A DNA stretch of 64,000 nucleotides, taken from NCBI GenBank assembly GCA_963681505.1, contig OY811982.1, forward strand, positions 7,083,261-7,147,260, given 5' to 3'. This stretch comes from Eunapius fragilis (taxonomy: Eukaryota > Porifera > Demospongiae > Spongillida > Spongillidae). A program made the position numbers and the translations under genes. The notes beneath the pieces were generated by a model that saw only the letters and a list, made by a program, of their open reading frames with translations, searched no databases and had not been told where the DNA came from. Shown here in pieces: positions 30,600-43,359 of this stretch; position 1 is the stretch's first letter, and each line of letters begins with the position of its first letter.

Positions 30600-33399
30600 C
30601 AGGGCCCGCGGAGCCGGGGGGGCAAGGGGGGCAGCTGCCCCCCCACTTTTTTGGCCGATAATGTTAATTTATTTAATGTATTAATTATTGCGGATGCACA
30701 CACGCGCATGCAGGCGCGCGGCGGCTGTATCAAAAATCTGTAGCAGACCAGCCAGACTTTTGTTCTTTTGTTATTGTACAGTGCTTGACGCTTGTATCTT
30801 ATAGTGATTTGATTGTGTGCTTGACGAAGGAAACTCCGAAATTTTTTTGCTTTTATTTTATAGATAGCCAACCGATTGGATTCAAATTCTAATTGCCCGG
30901 CCGGTCCGTTATGTAACACAATGGGCGAATTAACCTCCTTGTAAGAAGCAGTGTAACATAGCTACGTTCTTCCAACCATGCTTATTCCAAAAGATATCTA
31001 ATTCGAGTAATGAAGCACGCGGTACTTTAGATGTGTCAGATGAGATTGACCGCGTATTGGATGGCAATACTTTATCAGACGACATACCTATACCCGAGGA
31101 CAGCCATACTTCAACATCAAGCAATACCGGTACCAGTCTATCCAATGACAAACATTTGCAGGACACTATTTCAACAACATCCTACCTGGTCCCAGGCCAA
31201 CCAAATCAACCTACGACAATAAAGTTTCCAAAGCGGCAGTTTGGAAAATTTAACCGAGCCTTTCAGGGAACTTGGTTCAATTGTTTTCCGTGGTTGCACT
31301 ACGAAGAGACTAATGATAAAGTGTTTTGCCATACGTGTATGCGAGCAGAATTTTTGAGGGTAAATTAAGAACTGCCCGAAATAAAGATCCAGCGTTTGTT
31401 ATCGATGGCTACTGTAACTGGAAAAAGGCGCTCGAAAGATTTCGGGAACACCAAACATCAGCATGCCATCTGCTAGCCATAGATTCCTTTGTTACTCTAC
31501 CAAAGACTTGCGCAGATATTGGGTCATCTTTATCTGATAAAAAAGAAGTTGCTAAAAACCGCCAAATTTTGCGAAAGATATTGGAAAATGTGCAGTTTTT
31601 GGCAAGGCAAGGAATTGCTTTCCAAGGAGATACGGATGAGGATTCAAATTTTTTTCAACTCTTCAAACGATGATGCCAGTATGCACGATTGGCTGAAAAG
31701 ACATGACAAATATCTTTCCCATGAGATACAAAATGAAATGATAAATATTATTGCGTTAAGAATTGTTTCTGATTTAGCAGAAGGTATGGATATTTTTCTT
31801 TGATGGCAGACGAATGTACAGATGTTTCAAATAAGGAGCAGTTAGCAATTTGTTTGAGGCATGTAGATCACAACTTGGTAACACATGAAGAATTTATTGG
31901 GTTTTATCATATACCTAATTTTTTTTTCTGATACTATAGTTTCAGTAGTCAAGGTTGTGCTGCTAAGAATGAATCTGAGTCTATTTAAATGTAGAGGCCA
32001 GTGTTATGATGGAGCTGGAACAATGGCAGGCTGTAGAAATGGAGTTGCTGCACAACTCTTAGCTGATGTTCCCAGTGCCCATTTAACACACTGCCATGGA
32101 CATGCATTTAGTCTAGCGGTTCATGATATGATAAAAGGCTGCGGAGTACTATCTGACACCTTGGATACAACAATGGAAATTTGTAAATTCTCACCCAAAA
32201 GAGAGGGAATCCTGAGCAGTATCAAAGCAGACATTCATATGGACACTCCTGGAATAAAAATGCTGTGTCCTACTCATTGGACTGTTCAAGGAGAAAGCTA
32301 TGAAAGGATTAAAGACAATTATGAAGCCCTGATGTTGGAATGGGATATCTGCTTGGAAGAAAGATTGGATACTGAGATGCGGGCTCGTATTATTGGTGTG
32401 AAAGCTCAAATGGAGTCATTTCAGTATTTTTTTGGATTCAATCTTGGTGCCACATTGCTTATCCAGACAGATAACCTGTCCAAAACCCTCCAAAAAACAC
32501 AGCTATCATCTGTAGAAGGGCAGCATTTTGCCAATTTGGTAATTAGGGCCATCACAAGCATGAGATCAGATGAAATGTTTGATCTATATTTCCTGAATGT
32601 TAAAAAACAGTCTAAGAATCATAGTCTTCCTGAACCTTCACTGCCCAGGCATCGCAATGTCCCAAAAAAAATTGAAGTAGGAAGTGGACAATCTCATCAG
32701 CCATCATCTGCTGATGAATAGGATATACTATGAAGCAATCAATTTGGTAACCAATGCCATTAGACAACGTTTCAACCAGCCAGGGTTTAAGGCCTACATT
32801 ATTATGGAAACATTACTTCTTAATGCTCTTAAACCGGGTATATGTAACTGATGAACTAAAATATATGTCGGAGAAATATGCAGATGATGTGAATGTCACA
32901 CTTTTGAAGGCGCAATTACCTATGCTAAGTGGAGAATTTCAATCATTCCACGAAATTTACAGTGCTTTTCAAAGCCTTGACCAATGTGAAAAGGACCTAA
33001 TTTCGGAGATTGTTACTATATTTAAACTGATCTTGGTCAGTCCAGCTACTAATGCAGTCAGTGAAAGATCTTTTTCTACCGCTCGTCGCGTGAAAACGTG
33101 GCTTCGTTCAAGCATGAATCAAATTAGATTTAATAACTTAGCTACTCTCATGATTCATAGCGACAGAACAGCTAATATTGACCTGGACGAAGTTGCCTCT
33201 GAGTTCGCCTCTAGAAATGATAATCGAAAGCGACATTTTGGTATATAGATGTGAAGGATCGATTTTATTGTGCATTTCAGTGGCTTGTATTTGTACGCGC
33301 GTTTCTATGAATACACGGAGGTGCGAAGGAATATTAGATACAACTTAATTAAGTATAAAAATCTGCCCCCCCACTTTATAATACCCTCCGCGGGCCTTG
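30600..33399 (+). mobile_element. hAT transposon, complete ends, dead transposase
   Basis: The left end CAGGGCCCGCGGAG and the right end CTCCGCGGGCCTTG form a 14-bp terminal inverted repeat with one mismatch. Inside each end is a run of G/C with CCCCCCCACTTT, as in related elements. The 2.8-kb unit contains a recognisable hAT transposase. The flanks (ATTTTGAA and TTTTGCTT) only partly agree, so the expected 8-bp target duplication has decayed or been trimmed. Confidence 0.8.
31033..33248 (+). pseudogene. hAT transposase (ZMYM/TTF-type zinc finger), frameshifted
   Basis: The readable order is: a TTF-type zinc finger (FQGTWFNCFPWLHYEE ... VFCHTC); helical segments (FREHQTSACHLLA, NDDASMHDWLKRHDK); the first catalytic region (DECTDVSNKEQLAICLRH); a segment with CYDGAGTMAG and HCHGHAFSLAVHDMI; and the C-terminal hAT dimerisation region (SPATNAVSERSFSTARRVKT). 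The frame changes near 31350 and 31648 (both poly-T runs), again around 31800 and 31910, and around 32700 and 32840. A functional transposase therefore cannot be made. Intact elements of this type excise and reinsert by a DDE mechanism. Confidence 0.85.
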
Positions 33400-33613
33400 T
33401 TTTGCTTTCTTCTGCTCCTTTATGCCAATCGACGCTCGCCCGTTAAAAATGAAAAAAAAAAATTACGGCCGTATGGGTGCGTAATTGCGGATAATTAATC
33501 TGGCTGGAATCGGTTAACCTTTTACATTTTTCTGGACAAAATGAAAGCTCGGACAATAAAACGCACAGAAGCAAATGTGTATCATCTTACCACTTTGATA
33601 CAAGCAAACTGTG

Positions 33614-33645
<32 letters not shown>

Positions 33646-34130
33646 ACCAACTTGCCACCCCCGCCCATCCTAGATTTTAAATTCGAAAGGAGTTCCCGAT
33701 TAATAGTACGACCTTAGCGCCTGCGCAGATGCATGTTGGGCCGCGCCCAACGATTTGAATCGTGTCTGCGAACGAGGCTAAAGATAAGAATTTTCTCACG
33801 TGACTGTATTTCGACATTTGTGGTAAATGGTTGCATTTCATCATTTACATCAGAATGCAATTGTTTCAACGCCAGTTACAATGGTCTTCAATGCGTTCTA
33901 TGACATTTTGTAGCAACAGCTGGAAATTTGCAGCATTTAAAATAACAGCGATATACAGCTGGTGCAAAGTAATGTAAGACTGCTGTATAATTATTACTGC
34001 AGTAGTAAACCGTGGTATTTCTCTGTAGTATTCCTAACTTTTTTTCCTGTGACACCTTCCACTTGAAATGCATGTATGTTTAGGTTAGGTCAGCGTCATT
34101 ACGTATATACACATCCGTCTCAATGTTTTG
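33400..34130. other. Intergenic with poly-C run
   Basis: A 28-base C run lies at 33618-33645. The rest is AT-rich, with no gene recognised. Confidence 0.6.
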
Positions 34131-34241
34131 GGACGCTCGGAACAAGTGCGTCGTTCTTATTTCCCAGACCCACCTTTCCACGTAGCGGTGATGTAATCCA
34201 CCCGCAGCTGTTGGGAATCTGGGTCTGTGGACGAGACTACT
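34131..34241 (-). repeat. 111-bp repeat, right copy of an inverted pair
   Basis: This is the near-exact reverse complement of 25962-26072. The span between the two copies holds the minisatellites, the G-rich element and the hAT transposon. The copy lies 70 bases left of the assembly gap. Confidence 0.85.
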
Positions 34242-34311
34242 AAAGAAGGGAAATTTTACTTTTAAATCAAGCATACTTTCATTTATTGTTTTGTCCCACT
34301 ATTGATTGGCC

Positions 34312-34511
34312 NNNNNNNNNNNNNNNNNNNNNNNNNNNNNNNNNNNNNNNNNNNNNNNNNNNNNNNNNNNNNNNNNNNNNNNNNNNNNNNNNNNNNNNNN
34401 NNNNNNNNNNNNNNNNNNNNNNNNNNNNNNNNNNNNNNNNNNNNNNNNNNNNNNNNNNNNNNNNNNNNNNNNNNNNNNNNNNNNNNNNNNNNNNNNNNNN
34501 NNNNNNNNNNN
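34312..34511. other. Assembly gap (200 N)
   Basis: Exactly 200 N are present, a conventional placeholder size, so the true distance is unknown. Apparent open frames through it are meaningless. Confidence 1.
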
Positions 34512-34744
34512 GCTCTCCAAGTCATAGGCAGCGCTGACGCTACGGCAAGTACGGCGAACGCCTTAGCACTTTTTATGAACAGTGCGCGCCGCCGTACCAC
34601 TTTTTCTAAACAGTAGTGGGTGTGGAAAATTCATGTGTAAGATCATTTCCCTTGTTACACCCCTGCTCATATATTGAAGACCCTCTTTCCAACCCCCCCC
34701 CCCCCCCCCGGTCCGCCGTATCACTTTTTTTATTGCTCCGCCGC

Positions 34745-35077
34745 CAGCCCCGGATCCAGGATTTGGCTAAGGGGGGGGGGCGGTTTTACTGGAGGGGCGG
34801 CACATTGGCAATGAATGCATGCGATGCCAGGGGCGGATACGAAAAGCGGGGGGGGGGATGCTGTCCTCTTTGTCCGATACGAAAAGTGTGTGTGTGTGTG
34901 GGGGGGGGGGGAGTGGCTGCTTGCCGTACGATGATTTATATCTTGGTTTGTGCGCGCGTGCGTCATAGTGCGTGGGGAATGGAGCGGGGGGGGGGGGGGG
35001 GGGGGGGGGGGCGGCATTTCGTATGAATGGGGGGGGGGCGGCCGCCCCCCCCCGAGCCTATGCTGAATCCGGGGCTG
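34745..35077. mobile_element. hAT-like MITE with 8-bp target duplication
   Basis: The ends are CAGCCCCGGATCCAG and the reverse complement of CAGCCCCGGATTCAG. TCCGCCGC flanks both sides exactly (34737-34744 and 35078-35085). An 8-bp duplication is typical of hAT transposons. The interior is G-rich and carries GGATACGAAAAG(C/T)G units also found at 26813-27256. It is non-coding. Confidence 0.8.
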
Positions 35078-35085
35078 TCCGCCGC

Positions 35086-35552
35086 CACTGCAAGTTGCTG
35101 ACATGTTGTCCCTCCCTCCCTCATGAATTGCGTTGTTGCAGCTTTGATTGCCTTGCTGTCATTCTCAGGCTTGGGCAGTGCCGTTAACAGTAGGCGATGG
35201 CAGTGTTCAACACCGAGGTCTTCCTCTCCAATGCCATCTCTGCTCTGGACTCTCCCATTCCCCGGAGGGTCTTGTCAGGAATGATAATGATATAAGCTCA
35301 ACATTTCCACATCTTGTTGGAGTCTTCCTCCCCCAGCCACCAGAGCTTACCTTCTGTCAGTAGCAGTTAGCTCCTCATGCTTCCTCTTGGCTATACCGGT
35401 GGTCACTTTCCCTTTTGGTGACCAAAAGGGTTGAGAGCAGTATTGGGGTACAATGCATGGGCACATAGACTGATCGGAATTATCCAACTCAAGCGACTAC
35501 CAATGGCCATCTGGTACTCATTGGAATCCAGGTACAAACCCATACCAGGGGA
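35086..35552. other. Intergenic, possible retroelement debris
   Basis: No frame or motif can be assigned with confidence. The stretch ends where similarity to reverse transcriptase fragment C begins. Confidence 0.4.
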
Positions 35553-36505
35553 AGTGTACTGGTGTTGACACTCCAGGTCATGCCTGGCATCAGGCTCAAC
35601 TAAGTTTGCCCAGGGGTGGATTAGGGCTCCGTTCACTTGCACACCATTCTCAAGTTGCTTATATAGTATCTCTGAGCAACTAAAATTATGCAACATCAAC
35701 TTACTGCCAGTGCACAATACAACACTTTTGTGCTGCCTTCTGATGCTCTCTCTGCTAATGATTTTGTGGATCATACTATTTATCAGAGACAACTTTCAGA
35801 TAGGCTAGAAGATGTTCAGTTTAACAATCTCTTTGATGTTGCCTCCTGTGCTGATAAAGCACAGTTACTGTCACATCATCACCACATGCATCTGCCTGGG
35901 TAACTTTTGTACCATCAGATAGTCTAGGCCTTCACCTACAACCCAATGTGTTTCAAACTGCTATCAGATGATGGTTAGGCATTAGCCACACAGCATCTAA
36001 TTCCTTAGTTTGTCCTCTTTGCCCTGACAAAGCATTAGGTCATCACTGTACAACTTGCAAGTGTGGAGATGATGTAAAAAAAACAAGCACAACTTGCTTC
36101 AAAATGCATTGTTCAACACATTCTGTCAAGCATCTTTATCAGCTCACCTTGAGGTTGGATGTGGCTGGGGGCTGGATAAATCTAAAACTAGACCAGCTGA
36201 CATCCTAGTCTTCAACTGAGATGGCAATGCCTCTGCAGCTTTTGATATCTGTGTGACATCCTCGCTAAATTTATCTTTAGTTGTGGAAGCAGGCATGTCA
36301 TCTGGTATGGCTGCTAGAGCTGCAGAACAAAGGAAGCACTCAGGAGCTGAAGCCATTCATGTTTTTTTCTATAGTGGCATCACACCTGGCTGTGAGTACA
36401 AACTCAAGGGATCTGGCCACCTTATATGGCCGTCTGAGCTCGATTTTGGTACGGGCCAATGCTGGAGCTATCTTGATGAGATCCATCATTTTGGACTTAT
36501 AGTAA
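35553..36505 (+). pseudogene. Reverse transcriptase element, 3' fragment D
   Basis: This is a sister of fragment C: the SDALSANDFVDHTIYQRQLS segment (35688-35903) and the zinc-knuckle region follow C closely. It continues further 3' than C, through the endonuclease-like region (RPADILVFN, FDICVTSSLN) and a final LATLYGRLSSILVRANAGAI. Stops and frameshifts break it repeatedly. Confidence 0.65.
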
Positions 36506-36639
36506 CATTAGTGTGTATAATCATTATTATATAACAACATTACTTGAATAAATACAAAAACTCTATACTAGATGTAAATATGTATTTATGTATAATAATT
36601 AGCGAATAAATGTTATGTCCTTTTTTCATAAATTAATAC

Positions 36640-37790
36640 TACCCCGCCAAGTTTAGTCTCAGAGGCACTTCAGCTGTTCGATGTTGAGGTTAGGCAGTGC
36701 TTCACACTGAGTATAGCTGTAGAAGTTACGGATCGTGCATGGCAGCAGGCCCAACTGAACCTAAGTCATGGAGGTCTTGGGCTTCGCTCAGTTTCCCACC
36801 ACTCCTCAGCTGCCTATATTGCCTCCCTTTGTGCTTCTGGCTTTATTGAGGCACAGAATCCACACCTATCTCACACGGTTGATCTCTTCAACAAGCTTGT
36901 TTCCCCGTCTGAGTTAATCTCTGTGGATGCTATCACTATACCTCACTCATCCACCACAGGGTACTGTCAAAGAAACTAGAGGACCACCAGTTCTCTTTGT
37001 TGTTGGAAGCATCATCACCTGCCGACAAGGCTCGGCTGCTCTCTGTGTCAGCACCTCATGCTGCATCCTGGCTACTGGTCACACCTTCTCCTGGCCTCGA
37101 CCTGCACCTTGACCCTAATGAGCTGCAAATTTCCATCCAATGGTGGCTAGGGATAGACACAGCTAGAGGCTCCTCGTGCTCTCTGTCCTGGCTTAGCTCT
37201 TGACCACCTTGGCAACCACGCTACTACCTGTAAACGGGGTGGTGATGTCGTTATCCGCCATAACCATCTGCGTAACGTGATTGTTGAGTTTTGCAATCAT
37301 GCCCATCTTGGAGTGAGAGTAGAGTCGGGCAGTGGCATTACACCAGACTTAAGCCGCACCCGGCCAGCAGATGTACTTGTTCTCAATTGGGAGAGAGGGA
37401 AACATGCTGCCCTTGACACCACGGTGACCTCTCCCTTAATCCCTTCTATTCTAACAGCAGCAAGCTTGTCTGAAGGGGCTGCAGTGGAGGAGGAGGTCAG
37501 GAAGCACAGAGCAAATGACCCAAAGTATTCAGAGCTGGGTTGGGTGTGTATCCCACTTGCGGTAGACTAAGAGACTTATGGAAACGAGGGTAGGGAAGCC
37601 CAATCTACTTTCTCTCACCTAGCTTCTCACCTGGCCATCATCACCTCTTCCCACAAAGGTAAGGTGCTCACAGAGCTATACAGCAGGCTGAACTTCACCC
37701 TGGTTAGGGCTGTGGCTAGAGCCTTGTTGGCAAGATGTGCTCCCTCCCTTGGCCTCCAGGATATCGTTTGAATTTTTCTATGTAATGTGT
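36640..37790 (+). pseudogene. Reverse transcriptase element, 3' fragment E (endonuclease region best preserved)
   Basis: Readable segments run from WQQAQLNLSHGGLGLRS (post-polymerase) through the zinc-knuckle zone to an open stretch (37277-37570). That stretch has RPADVLVLNWERGKHAALD and TTVTSPL, a spacing of acidic residues compatible with the PD-(D/E)XK restriction-like endonuclease of R2-type elements. This last assignment is inference. Frameshifts occur near 36965 and 37200. Fragment A is a shorter relative. Confidence 0.65.
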
Positions 37791-37879
37791 TTTCCTAATT
37801 AAACAATATTATTAATAACTGTAAAAATGAGAAAATAAATAAATATTTTTTATTATCAACCTATTGATTGGAAAGATGA

Positions 37880-39280
37880 TGGCTTTGGCTGCAGTATCGA
37901 TGTTGAGGATTTGTGCAGAGTAAATTAACTATGCTCTGGATTGTGAGGAGGAATCGAAGGCGCAGTTCACACCATAAGAGAGCTATATGATTAGCGTCAT
38001 GAATGGGTGGAGTTTTATTAGTTGATGCCAAGAATGCCTTTCTCCTCAATAGATCTGCAGCTTTATGGAATGTAAGAGTTCAATGGCCCTGATGCTCACG
38101 TTTCCTATTTAACACCTATAGGGCTTATGCATCACTCCTTTTACAAGGCAGTTCTGAGGTAATTCCAAGGTGTTGCACAATCCATTGCAGCTCTAAGGCC
38201 ACTTACATGTATTAAAAACTGTACTACAGACCAGTCCAAATAGATCCAAAGTTGGTATGCCGACGATTCAGCCTGCACTGGCAAACTTTCAAACTTGGAT
38301 ATCTGGAGTGGGTACATTGGCCGGGGCAGCCAAATTATACCCCCAGGATGGAATTTGCAGCTCTTTCCAAATAATTGCAATTTCAATGGCCCTACCTGCA
38401 AAGAGTGGTACCATATTGTGAACCCTGCTTTGAAATCTTGCACAATACATTGAACGACATCATTTATTCCAGGGGACTGTAAGTGACTCCAAAAAGAAAC
38501 TGTTTTCACTTCCTGCTCGTCATGGTGGACTGGGAATTTGCGATCCCTATCAACAGCAGTATCTTCCTTCAAAAATTCAAGAAAATGTACAGACCATATA
38601 GCTCATGCAATCTAGAGTAATTCAGTCTTCTCAGTATTCCTCTGTATTTCTCAGTATTTAACCATCTTTCCAAGCTACACTGTGAATGAAATAAAGAAAA
38701 ATACCAGAACCAATGAAGTCAACCTTTGATGACAGCAAGAAGAGAGCTGTACAACATGGAATTGATGGGAAGACCTCAGCATGGTTGACAGTAATACCAG
38801 TGGCATACTATCATTTTGATATATCTGCCACTGAAATTTGGGACTCACTGGCACTCGACCATTACTATGATGCCAGTTATGTGTGATGGTGTGGTATAGT
38901 AACTTCAACACTGGAGCCCTTGATTGTAGAAAAGATAGTTTAGTCATCCAAAAAACACAATTAGATTAGGGATGCCCTAGGTGACTTAGCTTCAATTGCC
39001 TTCAAAGAGGTTGTGAGAGAACCTGTCGTACGAGAACCCAATGACCAAGGAAATGTCCCTGCTTTGGTTGCTGATCTCTTTGTTCATGGTGTATGGCAGC
39101 CTCAAGCTACTACCTTTTTTTGATGTTAAAGTAGTGGGCTCAGATGATAATTCCTATTTGCATTGTGATGTGGGTGCAATTCTTTCATCGGTTGAACACA
39201 CTAAGGGAAATAAAACAGATGTTGCACACGTGCCATATCATTTATTGAAAGACAATTTTAATTAAAAACAAATTTGAATT
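37880..39280 (+). pseudogene. Reverse transcriptase element, second family, scrambled (fragment F)
   Basis: Short conserved peptides appear in order but in different frames: DAKNAFLLNRSAALWN (reverse transcriptase palm, near 38020-38070), LFSLPARHGGLGICDP (near 38500-38570), DGKTSAWLTVIPV (near 38765-38805), then EPNDQGNVPAL and LFVHGVWQPQATTFF (near 39030-39120). The order fits a reverse transcriptase with a downstream endonuclease-like domain, from a lineage distinct from A-E. Many lesions make it inactive. Confidence 0.55.
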
Positions 39281-40434
39281 TCCTTGCAAGATGTTCTAAT
39301 TTTGGTGTACCGTGTTGGTGCAACAAGTACTGCTGATTGTTTTATATCTGTCACTGTGTCTCTGAGATTTACAGCTTCCGTACGGTTGGATTCATAGATT
39401 GCATGCTCGTTTACTTATGCAGTATCCTCATCCTTTTCATAAACCCTCATCCTTCTTAACGGTACCCTGTTGCTGAGGTTCGTCCCTTCATGACGACTTG
39501 TGTGTGACGTGTGTGCATGTGCATGCATTTGTACGATTCCATTAAAAGATGTACCAGTTGCTAGTTTTAGCTTTACCAGGGTGTGTGGTTTTAATGTGCA
39601 GTTTGTTGCTCCAAATAGGCGCACATGGTCAACAAGATGTGGTATGATTTCATCTTGCAGACTTCAACATACCTGCGACTGCTTTGTTGGAGGCAGCTCC
39701 TACTGTGGCGACATGTAGAAGGCTCTACACAAGGTCTGCTGAGGCTCTGCTGGAGGAGGGAGGAGGGAGGGAGGGAGGGAGGGAGGGAGGGAGGGAGAGA
39801 TAGAGAGTGTGTGTGTGTGCTGTACAAACACCATTAAGGTTATGAACTACTGTTACTACTATTCAGAAGTTGGAAGTTGATGCGAAAGAGCATTTAGGCC
39901 ACATAGTATTTTTAATATCTGTAGATCTGGAGCTCGGCTAGATTGGTCAAGGTGTGCATGTCGGTATGTGTGTGTTGTGTGCTGTGTGCATGATAGTGTT
40001 GCATGTGTGTCACTATGTGAGTGTGTGGATTGGGCTAGGGCGATAATTTTCTACAACATTTTATGTCTCATTAGGTATGTTCCTCCAAAAAAATGATGGG
40101 TTGCTAGGTGTGTGTGTGTGTGTGTGTGAAGTGTTGGTGTGGTTACATCATGTGAGCTAATATTTTTTGTAGTTCCTGACCTATTGTTCGACGCGAATGT
40201 CCGTTTTGCCCTGAGACTAGCAATTCACTTACAGCTCATCTCCCTCAGAGGGGGAGTGTCAAAGTGGGTGTGGTTGCATCATGTGAGCCAAAGTTTGAAT
40301 TGAATCTAGAAGTTGGAAGGTGGTGTGACAGATCATTAATTAAAGCTTGTATTTTTGTCAATAAAGTCAGTCAACCAAGAGAGCGCAATGGTATAATGTG
40401 CGTGTAAGTATCCGGTGCTCAACATGTGACATGT

Positions 40435-40475
<41 letters not shown>

Positions 40476-41936
40476 GTGTGCATGTGCGTGTGTACATGTG
40501 TGTGATGTGTGACTGCATGAATGCCAGCTGTGTACTTTGTGTACATGTGTGGTGTATGTGTGCGAGCATGTGTGTAACTGTCAGGTGTGTCTTTGACAGT
40601 GGTGTATCCTTGAGTGTTGTGTGGGGGCTTGTGTGACTGAGTGCATGTGTGTGACTGCCAAGTGTAAGTGAATGTGTGTGTGCGTGTTAGTTTGCGTTAG
40701 CCTTCATGAGTGTATGCTGAGCAAAGTACTATCTCATATCTTATCAATGTACATGTATTTTAAAGAATTTTTATCATAGCTGTTATGGAGGATGACGTAA
40801 CTATGGAAAGCAGCAAAGTTGTCTGCAGTCTTGAGAGACAGCACCCAAGGGTTAGAGAATGGGTAACCATAATACCCACACCAGCCACTCCCCTCCAGTT
40901 GTATGATTTATAATAAAGTGTGAGGTGTGTTTTTGTGCATATGCGTCTGAATAACAGTGCGTCATGCAATTATATGTAATTATGTGTGTTGCATGCATTG
41001 TGTTTTTACATACGGTCCAACCACTTCTTCTGCCCCCCCCCCCCTACATTCTTTCCCCTTGCCCATATGCATCTCTATCTAAAGAACACTCTCATTTCTC
41101 CATTTACCATCCTAATCTGAGAGGGGGAGGGATTGTGTGTGAGTGTTTACATGTGCATGTGCTGCATACACTGTGCTTATGAAACCTATGGGATAAGTTA
41201 TTTAAGTGAAGGGGAGGGGTCCCTGATCTAGCCTTTGCTTGTTTCCCCTCCTTAATGTTCCACTCTTCTCATTGATGTGGATGAGAGATGAGGGACAGCT
41301 TCATTCCACTCACGCTCATTGCATCCCTGTTCCCTCTCCGCATCTTTTTTGGTGGGGGCCAGGAATTGATATAAAAGGAAGTGTTTGTGCACTATTACAC
41401 ACACACCCACACGATGAGGTATGTTAATAATGTTACTACATGTATATATGTGTGGTAATAAGTGTGACAGATGAATGAATGCAAGTTGTTTAGTCTGAAT
41501 TCGTGTTTATCATTTTATACCTATTTCTCAGACCACTTCGAGATCAAACGCTGTTTTGGTGATTTCATACTCCTCATTTTGTACAGAACAGAAAATTGGT
41601 ACATTTTTTGGTGTCTTTTATAAGTGATCCATTCAACAGTATTCGCATGAAGTCAATTTGCATGGTATATGAATAACAGACACTGACACACATTGACCCC
41701 AAACTGATATGCCTGCCTTGCCAACTCCCTCAGCTGATGCATAACAAACGACATGTACACAAGCCTGTTACAAGTCATGCACACATTCCAGAAGTCTTGC
41801 ACTGCTGATGAATATGCAATAGGGCAGATCCATACAAGGGTTCTTGTGATGTTGTTATCACTCAGCAGGATTCTGAGATAGTGGTTGTATAGTACATGAT
41901 TCTTGCCATATATGGATACATACTCAATCTAGATGA

Positions 41937-41972
<36 letters not shown>

Positions 41973-42656
41973 CACAATGAGGGCCTGCCATATATATGTA
42001 TGCACCACATCTACAATTCAAGATAGTTAATTTAATGTCCAGCCTATTAGAAAAGTTTACCGTATTCTGCCACACTTGAAAATATAAGGTTCTCAGCTTT
42101 CACAAAATTTCCTGCTGTTATCTGTGGTCTTAATGAATGATGAAAAATCTCTGTAGGTATGAATTCATATCATTGTAAGATGTTGGTAATGAGGCATCAA
42201 GATGTGAAATTGCTTTGTTGGCAAATGTTTCCATAACACCTATGGTTATCACCAGTGAGAACACAAACCGTAGTGACATAAGCCTGAAGACAATATGAAT
42301 TGTTCCATATTTTTTCTTCACTAAGAATGCTTACCTTTCTTAAGAACTATACATTCCTTTTTACACACATAAAAGCTGCAATTTAGAAAATATCTTAACA
42401 ATCTATAAAGAAGTATATAAACAACTGTGATTGATATATCTCATTAATCGGCATAGAAAACTTCATGTGTTCCATGGAAAAAGTACATGTACATAGTTCA
42501 TTGTTTCAAATGGGAGCAGGACTGAGTCTACTGATGCAAACTCTAACTCCATCAGTATTTATGCCACAATAATGAAGATGTATATGCACGCAGCAGCTAT
42601 AGGTTATTATACACATCCACAGAAGGAGCTGAGGGGCCAGTCACAGATGCCCACGA
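39281..42656. other. Intergenic with simple repeats and short duplications
   Basis: Simple tracts are GGAGG-type (39752-39797), TG (40437-40470) and CA (41941-41970). Related short blocks, GGTT(A/G)CATCATGTGAGC and AGAAGTTGGAAG, recur near 39860-40330, suggesting remnants of a duplicated repeat or LTR. No gene is recognised. Confidence 0.5.
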
Positions 42657-43145
42657 TGATGGCGTAATAGCAAAAGAGGTATAGTATATATTTGAACTTT
42701 TGATGACACAAGCACGTATGTTGGTCGCTTAGCTGGGTGCCGCCAGTCGTGCTTAAAGTTCAAAAATAGGAGCTTCAGTCTGCCAAGAACTCGACATGAA
42801 GGTGCGCTCCATGTTGTAATAAAATTATAAGCTAGGCAGTTTCAATATTTTTACACGATTAATATATACGCTAGGTAGTAACATCTCCCCAACCAGAGGC
42901 AGACTCGTCGACCCAACAGGATGGCATAACGACAAAAGTGGTATACTATACATCACTTTTGATCACGCAAGCACGTATGCATGTTGGTTGCTATAGCTAT
43001 GTGCCAGTGGCGGTACTAATTATAATTGGGCGAAAATAGCAGTTTTGGTCCCTAAAAAGTCAGCGTTAACAAAAGAAGCGGCCAAGAACTCATGAAGGTC
43101 AAAACTACTAATTTTATACGTTAGGTTTCAATTGTTTACATGCTT
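42657..43145. repeat. Diverged tandem duplication (~260-bp period)
   Basis: Two segments, about 42657-42885 and 42920-43145, share GATGGCGTAA(T/C), a CAAGCACGTATG block, GCCAAGAACTC and a TTTCAAT(A/T)(T/G)TTTACA block in the same order. Divergence is high, so the duplication is old. It is non-coding. Confidence 0.6.
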
Positions 43146-43359
43146 CACATAGAAAATTTCTCTGCTAAGTCCACAATGTGATGACAACGCAGATGCAAAT
43201 TTCAGGACACACGTTCTGGAGGTACAACTATACACGCAATAATAATAATTGTAGCATCAATATTTTTGGACTGTTTTGTTTGCCAGAATTTGAGTAGTAT
43301 TGAGAAGTAGCGAACAATTCAAGCCCTGATGAATTGACTAGACTTAGATGAGCATGGTA

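Noticed and set aside
34283..34616. Open frames spanning 34312-34511
   Set aside because: They consist mostly of N from the assembly gap.
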